Below, in pieces: positions 1 through 7,900 of a DNA stretch of 64,000 nucleotides (position 1 is its first letter; each line of letters begins with the position of its first letter). A model generated the notes under the pieces. It was not told where the DNA came from and made no database searches. It worked only from the letters and a program-made list of their open reading frames with translations. Source of the DNA: JAVBOW01 sp031550615. Its GTDB lineage: Bacteria > Bacteroidota > Bacteroidia > Bacteroidales > Rikenellaceae. The stretch spans positions 1 to 64,000 of the forward strand of contig JAVBOL010000018.1 in NCBI GenBank assembly GCA_031550615.1, given 5' to 3'. A program made the translations under genes and the position numbers.

Positions 1-106
1 GGAGTCCCCCAGGTCCTGGTATTCGGGGTTTTTAACATGCTTTTCAATTGAGCTGACGCCACAACAACAAACAATTCCGGCCTTTCGAACGGCCGGACTT
101 CTTTGT
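1..106. other. Window-edge intergenic stretch
   Basis: No gene can be supported here. A short open frame on the plus strand ends at TGA 49-51 and an open frame on the minus strand runs off the window edge, but neither gives a recognisable product. The only clear feature is the hairpin at 77-96. Confidence 0.4.
77..96 (-). terminator. Terminator-like hairpin after the SMR gene
   Basis: CCGGCC (77-82) pairs perfectly with GGCCGG (91-96) around an 8-nt loop. It lies just downstream of the minus-strand exporter gene. On that strand it is followed by a T/G-rich tract rather than a clean T-run. Confidence 0.5.
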
Positions 107-424
107 TCAGGCGGAAAGTTTCAGCCCGACGATCCCTGTAATGATGAGCAGCGAGGAGAGCATGCGCCATATCCCCGCCGAGTCCCCGAAAAAGAATATC
201 CCGATCAGCAGCGTGCCTACCGCCCCGATGCCCGTCCATATTGCATAGGCCGTCCCTATGGGAATGGTGCGCTGGGCAAGGTAGAGCAGCACGCCGCTGA
301 TGGCCATCGAAAGGGCGGCCAGGGTGATCCACAGCGCCCTGGGCTGGTGCAGCGACGCGATCTTGAAGCCTAAAGGCCAGCCCATTTCGAAGATCCCGGC
401 CAGCAGGAGCAGTAACCAGTTCAT
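107..424 (-). CDS. sugE: SMR family guanidinium exporter (Gdx/SugE type)
   Basis: This 105-aa inner-membrane protein has four predicted membrane segments, the usual SMR length. The essential membrane glutamate is E13 (in GIFEMGW). The TAYAIWTGIGAVGT block is typical of the Gdx/SugE branch rather than the polyaromatic-drug EmrE branch. Characterised members are dual-topology dimers that exchange guanidinium for protons. It lies 4 bp downstream of a DUF457 protein on the same strand and may be co-transcribed. No guanidine riboswitch is visible. Assignment to SMR is firm; the substrate is inferred from the subfamily. Confidence 0.88.
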   Translation of the reverse strand: MNWLLLLLAGIFEMGWPLGFKIASLHQPRALWITLAALSMAISGVLLYLAQRTIPIGTAYAIWTGIGAVGTLLIGIFFFGDSAGIWRMLSSLLIITGIVGLKLSA

Positions 425-428
425 GGTC

Positions 429-1208
429 CTAAAAGTTTAAGGGGATATGCTCGTCGAGCCACACCATGCCGTTGTAGAGGCTGCGCCCCAGCACGCGGCG
501 CTGCTCCTGGCACGAGTGCCGCTCCATAAGCTCATATCGGGACGTATTGCCCCGGTAGGCGTATCTGTATTGGCGGGTGTGGACCTGCACGAAGGCAAGC
601 AGAAGCGCCAGCCCGGCCACCGAGAACACCACCCGGCGATGTATGCGCGTGAGCATCAGTATTATGTTCACCGTGGTGCATCCAGCCGCCAGCAGGAACA
701 GGTCGTAGTTATTCCACCACCAGATATGCCCCGTTCCGCCTACGTAGGCGTGCGAAGGCCACAAAAAACGGATCCCGCCCCAGGCCGAGGCGGGGGTGGG
801 CAGATCGCCCAGCAGGTGCATCGCATACCCGGCCACGAAAGCCCCGGCCACAGCCGCGTGCGACTTGAACCAGGTGTCGAGCGCGCCCCGGTTGCGGGAA
901 AAAATATAACTGAGCACCCCCAGTAAAACCGCCATAAGCAGCGCGGCGGCCAGGGAGTGGAAAAAAGCGTGGTGCGAATACCAGAATTTCCCGGCGTAGA
1001 TATGCTGTCCGGTATTCTCCAAGCCCAACAGCCGGCCCAGCGTGGAGTCGAAACCCGACCACGCGCTGATCGCGTCGATGTCGGGCAATGCGCCTCCCAG
1101 GGCCCCGGCAGCCACGATGCCGAGCCTTCGCACGGGCTTGCCCCCGGCCAGCGCAGCGACCACCGTACCGGCAGCCGCCCCCGAGAAGATATGTGTCAGC
1201 AGGTCCAT
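429..1208 (-). CDS. Membrane-bound metal-dependent hydrolase-like protein (DUF457/YdjM family)
   Basis: A 259-aa integral membrane protein. It opens with the family signature MDLLTH (H6), followed by a PDID motif at 42-45 and a histidine cluster (H79, H80, H84), which together form the putative metal site. Several hydrophobic segments follow. Members are annotated as membrane-bound metal-dependent hydrolases related to YdjM/YfhO, but no substrate is established. It sits 9 bp downstream of queE on the same strand, so the minus-strand run hpt-queE-DUF457-sugE may be one transcript. Confidence 0.75.
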   Translation of the reverse strand: MDLLTHIFSGAAAGTVVAALAGGKPVRRLGIVAAGALGGALPDIDAISAWSGFDSTLGRLLGLENTGQHIYAGKFWYSHHAFFHSLAAALLMAVLLGVLSYIFSRNRGALDTWFKSHAAVAGAFVAGYAMHLLGDLPTPASAWGGIRFLWPSHAYVGGTGHIWWWNNYDLFLLAAGCTTVNIILMLTRIHRRVVFSVAGLALLLAFVQVHTRQYRYAYRGNTSRYELMERHSCQEQRRVLGRSLYNGMVWLDEHIPLNF

Positions 1209-1217
1209 GCCGGCGGT

Positions 1218-1841
1218 TTAGGGTATATGCATGAATTTGTGCGCCTGGATGGATATGTTCCAGCGCGGATTGGCCTTGGCGTATTCGACCGCCATGCCGA
1301 TCACCTGTTCGTAGCGACTCCACTCGGGCTGCAGGTATAAAAGGCATGCCTCACCCACCGAGGCGGCGTTTTGCTCAGCCCAGCTCAGGTCCTGCACGCC
1401 CTCGACGATCACTTTGAGCTCGTCGGCTGCGGCAAGTACCTCGGGTAAGGGCGGCTGTTGCCTCTTGGGCGAGAGGCACACCCAGTCGAAAGTGCCGGAG
1501 AGGGGATGGGTGCCCGACGTTTCGAGGAATATCTCCATCCCCCCGGCGTGCAGCGCAGCTGTGAGCGGGCCCAGCGGATAGGTCAGCGGTTCGCCGCCCG
1601 TGATGACCACCGCGCGGGCGGGGTACGAAGCGGCGCGCGCCACGACATCATCGATAGGCACGGGCGGGTACATCGAGGCGTTCCAGGTCGATTTGGCGTC
1701 GCACCAGCGGCAGCCCACGTCGCACCCGCCGAGGCGGATGAAGTAAGCCGGCTTGCCGGCATGGAACCCCTCGCCCTGGATAGTGTAGAAATCCTCTACG
1801 AGAGGCAGCAGCGTGCCCCCCTGTAGGATGCTATTGCTCAT
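1218..1841 (-). CDS. queE: 7-carboxy-7-deazaguanine synthase QueE
   Basis: This radical-SAM enzyme converts 6-carboxy-tetrahydropterin to 7-carboxy-7-deazaguanine in queuosine/deazapurine synthesis. The 207-aa protein has the YTIQGEG substrate loop at 19-25 and an iron-sulfur motif C40-x3-C44-x2-C47, the C-x3-C-x2-C form expected for the family. The glycine-rich TGGEPL motif for SAM follows near residue 100. The start overlaps the end of hpt by 11 bp, which suggests translational coupling. No queC, queD or queF lies in the window. Confidence 0.92.
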   Translation of the reverse strand: MSNSILQGGTLLPLVEDFYTIQGEGFHAGKPAYFIRLGGCDVGCRWCDAKSTWNASMYPPVPIDDVVARAASYPARAVVITGGEPLTYPLGPLTAALHAGGMEIFLETSGTHPLSGTFDWVCLSPKRQQPPLPEVLAAADELKVIVEGVQDLSWAEQNAASVGEACLLYLQPEWSRYEQVIGMAVEYAKANPRWNISIQAHKFMHIP

Positions 1842-2376
1842 CTACGATCTTATAAATGTCTGAGAAGTTGCGTCCCAGTTGGTTGTAGTCCAGCCCGAAG
1901 CCGACGATAAAGTCGTTGGGTATGGCCAGCGCGTAGTAGTCGACCTCTATCTTGTTGCGCAGCGCCTCGGGTTTGTAGAGCAGCGTGGCCACCCTCACGC
2001 TCGAAGGGTTGTGCCCCACCAGCGAACGCAGTATGTGGCTTATGCTGTCGCCCGTGTCCACGATGTCCTCGACCACGATCACGTCGCGTCCGGCGATGTT
2101 GTTCGCCAGCCCGATCAACTCGCTTACCGAGCCCGTAGAGCGCGTGCCCGAGTAGGAGGCCATCTTCACGAACGAGATCTCGCACTGGAAGTCGATGCGC
2201 TGCATCAACTCGCCCATGAACATGAAAGCGCCGTTAAGAACGCCCAGGAACAGGGGGGTGGGGCGACCCTTGTAGTCTTCGTTGATGCGCGCGGCCAGGG
2301 CGTCTATCGCCCCGATGATGCGCTCACGGGGGATCGATAATTCGAATGTCTTGTCGTGGAGGGTAACTCTTTTCAT
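1831..2376 (-). CDS. hpt: Hypoxanthine phosphoribosyltransferase
   Basis: This purine-salvage enzyme transfers phosphoribose from PRPP to hypoxanthine or guanine. The 181-aa protein carries the PRPP-binding loop VVEDIVDTGD at about 101-110 and a flexible loop rich in S/Y/G/T at 74-83. Its length is normal. It is the first gene of a minus-strand run, divergent from purE; the two purine genes share a short promoter region. A TAATTTTG box lies 44 bp upstream of the ATG. Confidence 0.93.
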   Translation of the reverse strand: MKRVTLHDKTFELSIPRERIIGAIDALAARINEDYKGRPTPLFLGVLNGAFMFMGELMQRIDFQCEISFVKMASYSGTRSTGSVSELIGLANNIAGRDVIVVEDIVDTGDSISHILRSLVGHNPSSVRVATLLYKPEALRNKIEVDYYALAIPNDFIVGFGLDYNQLGRNFSDIYKIVDEQ

Positions 2377-2385
2377 ACGTTTTTA

Positions 2386-2393
2386 TATCTTTG
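2386..2393 (+). promoter_or_regulatory. -7 box for purE
   Basis: TATCTTTG matches the Bacteroidota sigma-ABfr -7 consensus TAnnTTTG. It places transcription start near 2400 and argues that the purE start is the ATG at 2442, not the in-frame ATG at 2391 inside the promoter. Confidence 0.65.
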
Positions 2394-2419
2394 CGCAAGA
2401 TAAATTTCCTTACGAACCG

Positions 2420-2427
2420 CAAAATTA
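2420..2427 (-). promoter_or_regulatory. -7 box for hpt
   Basis: Read on the minus strand this is TAATTTTG, a TAnnTTTG match 44 bp upstream of the hpt start. The purE and hpt promoters therefore overlap back-to-back. Confidence 0.5.
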
Positions 2428-2441
2428 CAAAATTCTTCGAT

Positions 2442-2954
2442 ATGACACCCAAAGTAGCCATAATAATGGGCAGCACCTCAGACCTTAAAATAATGGACCA
2501 GGCGGCGGATTTCCTCGATTCTATGGGCATTCCCTACGAGGTGCACGCCCTTTCGGCGCACCGCACCCCGGACCGCGTGGCCGCCTTCGCCGAAGGCGCC
2601 GCGACGCGCGGCATAGGGGTTATCATCGCCGGGGCGGGCGGCGCGGCACACCTTCCCGGCGTGGTCGCGGCCTCGACCCCCCTGCCCGTTATCGGGGTGC
2701 CCATCAAGTCGTCGAACTCGATAGACGGCTGGGACAGCGTGCTTTCGATCCTGCAGATGCCCGCCGGGATTCCCGTGGCCACGATGGCCCTGGACGGCGC
2801 GCGCAACGCGGCGATCCTCGCGGCGCAGATCCTCGCCACGGCGGATAGGGAACTGGCGGCTAAGATAGTGGCCTTCAAAGCCGATCTTGCCGCGAAGATC
2901 GGCAAAGCCAACGACGAGCTGGCCGCCGTGAAGCGCCCGTTTAAAACCAACTAA
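2442..2954 (+). CDS. purE: N5-carboxyaminoimidazole ribonucleotide mutase PurE
   Basis: Class I PurE converts N5-CAIR to CAIR in purine biosynthesis. Starting at the ATG at 2442 gives 170 aa beginning with the canonical IIMGSTSDL phosphate loop (residues 7-15). SAHRTP carries the catalytic histidine H40, and GAGGAAHLPG follows. A longer frame from 2391 adds 17 residues, but that ATG lies in the promoter box. zupT follows 9 bp downstream on the same strand. Confidence 0.93.
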   Translation: MTPKVAIIMGSTSDLKIMDQAADFLDSMGIPYEVHALSAHRTPDRVAAFAEGAATRGIGVIIAGAGGAAHLPGVVAASTPLPVIGVPIKSSNSIDGWDSVLSILQMPAGIPVATMALDGARNAAILAAQILATADRELAAKIVAFKADLAAKIGKANDELAAVKRPFKTN

Positions 2955-2963
2955 CGGGGCGTT

Positions 2964-3770
2964 GTGGAGGGTAACGTTCTATACGCGCTCGGATTGACGC
3001 TCCTGGCCGGCCTTGCGACCGGCATCGGTAGCGGCATAGCCCTGCTTGCAAAACACACCGACCGTAAATTTCTCTCATTTTCCCTCGGTTTCTCGGCAGG
3101 GGTGATGATCTACATCTCCTTCGTGGAGATATTCCAGCAAGCGCGCGTGTCGCTCTCCGGGCTGCACGGCGGGCGCACGGGCGAGGTGATAGCTGTGGCG
3201 TGCCTTTTCGGGGGCATCGCGCTGGCGGCGGCAATAGATAAACTGGTCCCCTCGGCGGAAAACCCCCACGAGCCCAAAAGTGTGGAAGATATGGGCTCAC
3301 GGCGACCTGCCAATATGAAAAAACTGCGACGCGCGGGCATAGTCACCGCCCTGGCCGTGGCCCTGCACAACTTCCCGGAGGGGGTGGCAACGTTCATGTC
3401 CGCCGTAGGGTCGCCCGGGGTCGGACTGGCCATCGCCGTGGCTATCGCCATACACAACATACCCGAGGGCATCGCCGTGAGCGTGCCGGTCTACTACGCC
3501 ACCGGGAGCCGCCGCAAGGCATTCTGGTACTCGTTCCTCTCGGGACTGTCCGAGCCCGCCGGGGCTCTGCTGGCCTACTTTATACTGCTGCCTTTCATGT
3601 CGGTGGCGCTGCTCAGCTGCACATTCGCCGCCGTGGCCGGGATAATGATATACATATCTTTCGACGAACTGCTGCCCGCCGCCCACGAGTACGGCGAGCA
3701 CCACATAGCTATCTATGGCCTGGTGGCGGGAATGGCGCTTATGGCCGTAAGCCTTATTATGCTGATATGA
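2964..3770 (+). CDS. zupT: ZIP family divalent metal transporter ZupT
   Basis: A 268-aa inner-membrane importer of zinc and other divalent metals. It has eight or so hydrophobic segments and the two signature metal-binding helices HNFPEG (135-140) and HNIPEG (164-169), with H/E residues at the binuclear site. The cytosolic loop at about 94-120 is charged and variable, as usual. The start codon is GTG, 9 bp after the purE stop. The stop overlaps the start of a small membrane protein in an ATGA arrangement. Confidence 0.9.
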   Translation: MEGNVLYALGLTLLAGLATGIGSGIALLAKHTDRKFLSFSLGFSAGVMIYISFVEIFQQARVSLSGLHGGRTGEVIAVACLFGGIALAAAIDKLVPSAENPHEPKSVEDMGSRRPANMKKLRRAGIVTALAVALHNFPEGVATFMSAVGSPGVGLAIAVAIAIHNIPEGIAVSVPVYYATGSRRKAFWYSFLSGLSEPAGALLAYFILLPFMSVALLSCTFAAVAGIMIYISFDELLPAAHEYGEHHIAIYGLVAGMALMAVSLIMLI

Positions 3771-3946
3771 GCGAAGAGAGACCGGAAGTGAACCGCACCA
3801 ACGTGCGTATTATGGTGGTGCTTGCCGTGTTGCTGGCCATCGGTATCGCCACGCGCTGGAGTTATATCCGTGAGGAGGTATCCGCCGTGATAGAGAACCT
3901 TTTCAGTGTGCCTGACCGGCATGAAAAAAGCTTACCGCCCAGGTAA
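3767..3946 (+). CDS. Small single-pass membrane protein coupled to zupT
   Basis: A 59-aa frame opens at ATG 3767 and overlaps the zupT stop by 4 bp (ATGA), a sign of translational coupling. It has a charged N-terminus (MSEERPEVNRTNVR), one hydrophobic helix at about 14-28, then a tryptophan/arginine boundary and an amphipathic tail. The 3' end runs into the terminator stem at 3924-3954. I do not recognise a family. A role as a small partner of the transporter is only inferred from the overlap. Confidence 0.6.
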   Translation: MSEERPEVNRTNVRIMVVLAVLLAIGIATRWSYIREEVSAVIENLFSVPDRHEKSLPPR

Positions 3947-3954
3947 GCTTTTTT
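3924..3954. terminator. Bidirectional terminator between converging genes
   Basis: AAAAAAGCTTACC (3924-3936) and GGTAAGCTTTTTT (3942-3954) form a perfect 13-bp stem with a 5-nt loop. It has a T-run on both strands, suiting the zupT unit and the converging histidine kinase gene. Confidence 0.85.
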
Positions 3955-3958
3955 ATTC

Positions 3959-6304
3959 TCAGACCACCCCTTCTGCTATGTCCACGGGGCCTTCGGAGAT
4001 GTTTTTCGGGGTCAGCGGGTGGGTGAAGATAAACCGTGCGCCCGCGGTGTAACCGTCGTCGATCCATATCTCGCCGCCGAGCATGCCCACCGTCAGGCGG
4101 CAGATCGCCAGCCCGAGGCCGGTACCCTGCACATATTCGTCGAGTTTCTCGAAACGCTCGAAGACCTTCTTCTGCTTTTCGAGCGGGATGCCGCAGCCCG
4201 TGTCGGTGACGCTGAACACGACCCGGTCGTTCTCCTTGTCGGGGTGTACCGCCAGGGTGATCTTTCCTTCGGTGGTGAACTTTACAGCGTTGGACATCAG
4301 GTTGATGAGCACCTGCTGCAAGCGCTGTACGTCGGTCATCAGCTCGAAACTCTCGAAAGGCGCGTCGAGGATGTATTCCACTTTGCTCTCGCGCGAATAC
4401 TGCGTGGTGGAGATCACGCTTTGGCAGAGCGATATCAACTCGCAGGGGGCGTAGTTGAATGTCAGGCGTCCCATTTCGAGGCGCGAGATATCGAGTATGT
4501 CGTTGATCAGGCGCAGCAGCAACTCTGAGTTGGTCTGCACGATGTCCGAATACATCCTGCGCTCCTCGTCGCTCGTCCCCTCGGCGACCAGCACGCTCGA
4601 AAAGCCCACTATGGCGTTGAGCGGGGTACGTATCTCGTGGCTCATGTTGGCCAGGAAGGCCGTCTTGAGGCGGTCGCTCTCCTCGGCGCGCTCCTTTGCC
4701 AGGCGCAGTTCGCGTTCGCGCTCCTTGTCGCCCGTCACGTCTTCGGTGCGCACCACGATGCCCATAAGCTCGTTGCGTTCGCCGTAGACCGGACTGGCAA
4801 GCATCGTTATGAATTGGCCGCCGGGCATCTCTATCGTGTTCTCGACGCTTCGTCCTGCTGCCAGGGCCTCGTTCACGGGGCAGAAATGGCACGGCTGGTC
4901 GAGCCCGTGCAGTACCTTATGGCATGGCTGCCCCTGGGCACCGGCATGCGGTAAGGCGGTGGTGATGGTGCCCCCGACTGTTGAGTTGTTATACCACTTG
5001 ATGATATAGTCGGGCGTTATGAACTTGATGTCGGCGCGCAGGTTGTTTAGTATCAGGATGTTGTCTGACTCGGATTGTTCGAGCGCGTCTTTGAGTTTCT
5101 TGATGCGGAAATAGTAGTAGAACACCACCAGGTATCCGGCCAGCAGCAGCGCGAAGAGCGACGCCACGGCGAATATCTGGTATTTGTACCGCTCCACGAA
5201 CGAAGCGTCGCGGTTGACCAGCGTGTGGGGCTCGGGCAGGGAGTTTTCGGCGATGCCCAGCACTTCGAGCCGTTTGTAGTCGAATATGTAATGGTTGGGT
5301 ATGTACTGTATGCTGCGGCCACTGTGCAGGTGTGCCGCCTGGTCGATGTATTCCCATGCCTGGTGCGCGAGGTCTTTGCCTATGCTGCGGTACTGGGGCA
5401 CATAGCCCCCTATCGCCCCCCGTTCGAGCCCTATGGAGGTTAGCGTGAAACACGGCACCTTGGGGTTGGCGTTGGCCAGGTCGTACAGGGCGTTGCTGAT
5501 AAAGTAGTTTTCGTCCGAGTCGACCCTCCATGTGCCGAGCAGCATCGCCGTGTTGGCGGGCAGGGTCTCTATCTGGCGGATGATGGAGGCCATGGTGAAC
5601 TTGCGGCCGTCGAGCAGCACCAGGTTGATGTCCGGATGGTTGCGCATCTGGCGCTTGACGTGCGCCTGGATCGACACCCCGCCGTAGGAGTTGTCGGTTA
5701 TGAAGGCCAGGTTCTCTATGGCCGGGTAGAGGCTGCGGATCAGGCTGATGTTCTTGTCAACGTTGTATTCGTAGAGGTATCCCGACACGATGTTTTCGCT
5801 GTCAAGGTCGTCCAGCACGTCGACGCTTTCAGGCTCCCACTCCCGGAGGTCGACCTGCCCCGAGGGCATCAGTATGGCGTTGCGGCTGACCATGCCGCAA
5901 AGCACGGGGATGGAGCGGTCGAGCACGTCGTACGGCTGGGAAATATAGGAGGACCAGGCCTCCTGGCCGAGCAGCAGGATCAGCGCCGGACGCTCCCCGT
6001 TATTGTATTTTTGCAGGAAGCCGCGCATGCGTGCGGACCATTCGTGTATCTCCGAGAAACTCTTGCAGTTCATGTTCTCGATAGCGATGGGGTGCTTGCC
6101 TCCGAGCAGTTCGTATTCGTCCATGAACTGCGATATATTGTTCGCTACCGTGGCCGTTTCGGGGTTGTATGAGCTGATAATAAGTATGGGGCCGGTGCCG
6201 GGCTGGCGTCCGACGGCCTGGTGCGGGGTGCAAAATACGCAGGTAACCAGTATTATTGTCGATACCGCCCTTCGTACTCTGTGTAGTATTAGTATGCCCT
6301 TCAT
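3959..6304 (-). CDS. Sensor histidine kinase with periplasmic binding-protein-like sensor and PAS domain
   Basis: A 781-aa membrane sensor kinase. In order: signal/anchor segment near 10-30; a periplasmic domain resembling ABC-type substrate-binding proteins (about 37-365); a transmembrane helix near 375-397; a PAS domain with a cysteine-rich motif (PCHKVLHG...PCHFCPV); a short coiled coil; HisKA with the phosphoacceptor H556 in MSHEIRTPLN; and an HATPase domain with the N box near 671, DTGCGIP and GTGLGLAIC. There is no receiver domain and no adjacent response regulator, so the partner is unknown. The start at 6304 was chosen because the longer frame reaches across the -7 box at 6328-6335 and into tdk. 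Confidence 0.85.
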   Translation of the reverse strand: MKGILILHRVRRAVSTIILVTCVFCTPHQAVGRQPGTGPILIISSYNPETATVANNISQFMDEYELLGGKHPIAIENMNCKSFSEIHEWSARMRGFLQKYNNGERPALILLLGQEAWSSYISQPYDVLDRSIPVLCGMVSRNAILMPSGQVDLREWEPESVDVLDDLDSENIVSGYLYEYNVDKNISLIRSLYPAIENLAFITDNSYGGVSIQAHVKRQMRNHPDINLVLLDGRKFTMASIIRQIETLPANTAMLLGTWRVDSDENYFISNALYDLANANPKVPCFTLTSIGLERGAIGGYVPQYRSIGKDLAHQAWEYIDQAAHLHSGRSIQYIPNHYIFDYKRLEVLGIAENSLPEPHTLVNRDASFVERYKYQIFAVASLFALLLAGYLVVFYYYFRIKKLKDALEQSESDNILILNNLRADIKFITPDYIIKWYNNSTVGGTITTALPHAGAQGQPCHKVLHGLDQPCHFCPVNEALAAGRSVENTIEMPGGQFITMLASPVYGERNELMGIVVRTEDVTGDKERERELRLAKERAEESDRLKTAFLANMSHEIRTPLNAIVGFSSVLVAEGTSDEERRMYSDIVQTNSELLLRLINDILDISRLEMGRLTFNYAPCELISLCQSVISTTQYSRESKVEYILDAPFESFELMTDVQRLQQVLINLMSNAVKFTTEGKITLAVHPDKENDRVVFSVTDTGCGIPLEKQKKVFERFEKLDEYVQGTGLGLAICRLTVGMLGGEIWIDDGYTAGARFIFTHPLTPKNISEGPVDIAEGVV

Positions 6305-6327
6305 TCTGCGCCGCGCGTTTTTATTGG

Positions 6328-6335
6328 CAAATATA
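6328..6335 (-). promoter_or_regulatory. -7 box for the histidine kinase
   Basis: TATATTTG on the minus strand, 23 bp upstream of the ATG at 6304. It supports that start over the upstream in-frame ATG at 6424. Confidence 0.55.
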
Positions 6336-6396
6336 CTGCAAAGTAAAAATATTTTTATAAAACCTATAAGTTTTTTGTCGTATAGGTCGCGGCCCC

Positions 6397-6966
6397 TCAG
6401 CCCTGTAAAGACAGGTTGAAACAATGGCGGCAGATGGGCTGGTATGTCTCCTTTTCGCCCAGCACCACCAGGCGGTCATCCTGCGCGTTGAGGCGGTGAG
6501 AGTGGTGGGCCAGGTTGCCGCACCTCACGCATATCGCGTGCACTTTTGTGACATATTCCGCCGTGGCCATAAGCGACGGCATGGGCCCGAAAGGTTTCCC
6601 CATGAAGTCCATGTCCAGGCCGGCCACGATGACGCGTATCCCGCTGTCGGCCAGTTGCCGGCACACCCCGACTATGCTTGCATCGAAGAACTGCGCCTCG
6701 TCTATTCCCACCACGTCCACATCGCCCGTGAGCAACAGTATGTTGCCCGGCGAGTCGACAGGCGTGGAGCGTATGGCGTTGGCGTCGTGCGACACCACCT
6801 CGTCGAGCGAGTAGCGCACGTCTAACTGCGGTTTGAATATCTCGACCCTCTGGTTGGCGAACTTGGCACGCTTCAGACGGCGTATCAGCTCTTCGGTCTT
6901 GCCCGAGAACATGGAACCGCAGACGACCTCGATCCAACCCGCGCGGCTGGCATTTTCGAGAAACAT
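6397..6966 (-). CDS. tdk: Thymidine kinase (type II)
   Basis: Salvages thymidine by ATP-dependent phosphorylation. The 189-aa protein has the P-loop GSMFSGKT (17-24), a DEAQFF Walker-B-like segment carrying the catalytic glutamate, and C-terminal cysteine pairs (CVRCGN and ICRHC) for the structural zinc. Length and order match the bacterial tetrameric TK1-like family. It has its own promoter box about 20 bp upstream. Confidence 0.93.
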   Translation of the reverse strand: MFLENASRAGWIEVVCGSMFSGKTEELIRRLKRAKFANQRVEIFKPQLDVRYSLDEVVSHDANAIRSTPVDSPGNILLLTGDVDVVGIDEAQFFDASIVGVCRQLADSGIRVIVAGLDMDFMGKPFGPMPSLMATAEYVTKVHAICVRCGNLAHHSHRLNAQDDRLVVLGEKETYQPICRHCFNLSLQG

Positions 6967-6987
6967 TTTTCGTTAAATTTTGTGCTA

Positions 6988-6995
6988 CAAAGATA
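6988..6995 (-). promoter_or_regulatory. -7 box for tdk
   Basis: TATCTTTG on the minus strand, with a T-rich segment containing TTTTTG upstream on that strand. It lies 21 bp before the tdk ATG. Confidence 0.6.
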
Positions 6996-7031
6996 GCAAA
7001 AACAGGCAGACCGCCAAATAGTGCCGAAACC

Positions 7032-7892
7032 TTAAACGCAACTTTCGACCGCTTCGGCCACCTGTTCCATGAGCCAGTGCGGCGTGGAGGTCGCCCCGCA
7101 TATCCCTACCGAATCGACCCCCTCGAACCACTCCGGGCGCAGCCCGGCGGCGCTTTCGACTGCGTAGCTGTGCGGATTGGCGTTGCGGCACACCTCGAAG
7201 AGCACCTTGCCGTTCGAGCTTTTCTGCCCCGCCACGAACACCACCGCGTCGAAGCGGCGGGCAAATTCCGCGAGGTGTTCTTCGCGTCCCGACACCTGGC
7301 GGCATATCGTGTCGTGCAGGGTCACCCGGCCCGGGTCGGCGGCGTGCTCGATGAGCCAACGGCCCACCTGCCCGAATAGCGACAGCGATTGCGTGGTCTG
7401 CGAGAGCAGGTATACCGGACGCGAGAGGTCTATCGCGGCGAGGTCTTCGATACCCTCGACGACTATTACCTCGCCGCCGACCTGCCCGGCGAGCCCGACC
7501 ACTTCGGCGTGGCCGCGTTTGCCGAGGATCACCACTTGTCCGGCGATCGGTTTCATTTTTTCGTATGCTTTGGCCACCAGGCGTTGCAGCCGCGCCACCA
7601 CGGGGCATGTGGCGTCTATGACCCTCAGGCGGTTGCGTGCGGCCAGCGAATATGTGGCCGGGGGTTCGCCGTGCGCCCGGATCAGCAGCGTGGCGTCGTG
7701 CAGCCCATCCAGGGCGTCGTGACCCACACAGCGCAGCCCCAGCTTTTCGAGGCGCGCCACTTCGAGGCCGTTGTGGACTATGTCGCCCAGACAAAACACC
7801 TCGCCGCCGCCATCCAGCGACTCCTCGGCCCGCCTTATGGCCCCGACCACCCCGAAGCAGAACCCCGACCTGTCGTCGATCTCGATCTTCAT
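7032..7892 (-). CDS. ispH: 4-hydroxy-3-methylbut-2-enyl diphosphate reductase IspH
   Basis: Last enzyme of the MEP pathway, an iron-sulfur protein making IPP and DMAPP. From ATG 7892 the 286-aa protein begins MKIEIDDRSGFCFGV. The three cluster cysteines are C12 (GFCFGV), the ATCPVV cysteine and the ICGATSTP cysteine. The longer frame to 7940 overlaps cmk and is disfavoured. It starts 8 bp after the cmk stop, so cmk and ispH are co-transcribed. With ispD at 15187 it shows that isoprenoids are made by the MEP route. Confidence 0.93.
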   Translation of the reverse strand: MKIEIDDRSGFCFGVVGAIRRAEESLDGGGEVFCLGDIVHNGLEVARLEKLGLRCVGHDALDGLHDATLLIRAHGEPPATYSLAARNRLRVIDATCPVVARLQRLVAKAYEKMKPIAGQVVILGKRGHAEVVGLAGQVGGEVIVVEGIEDLAAIDLSRPVYLLSQTTQSLSLFGQVGRWLIEHAADPGRVTLHDTICRQVSGREEHLAEFARRFDAVVFVAGQKSSNGKVLFEVCRNANPHSYAVESAAGLRPEWFEGVDSVGICGATSTPHWLMEQVAEAVESCV

Positions 7893-7900
7893 AAGGCAGG

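Noticed and set aside
6985..7794. 269-aa minus-strand frame within ispH
   Set aside because: Arg/Gly/Pro-rich off-frame shadow of ispH.
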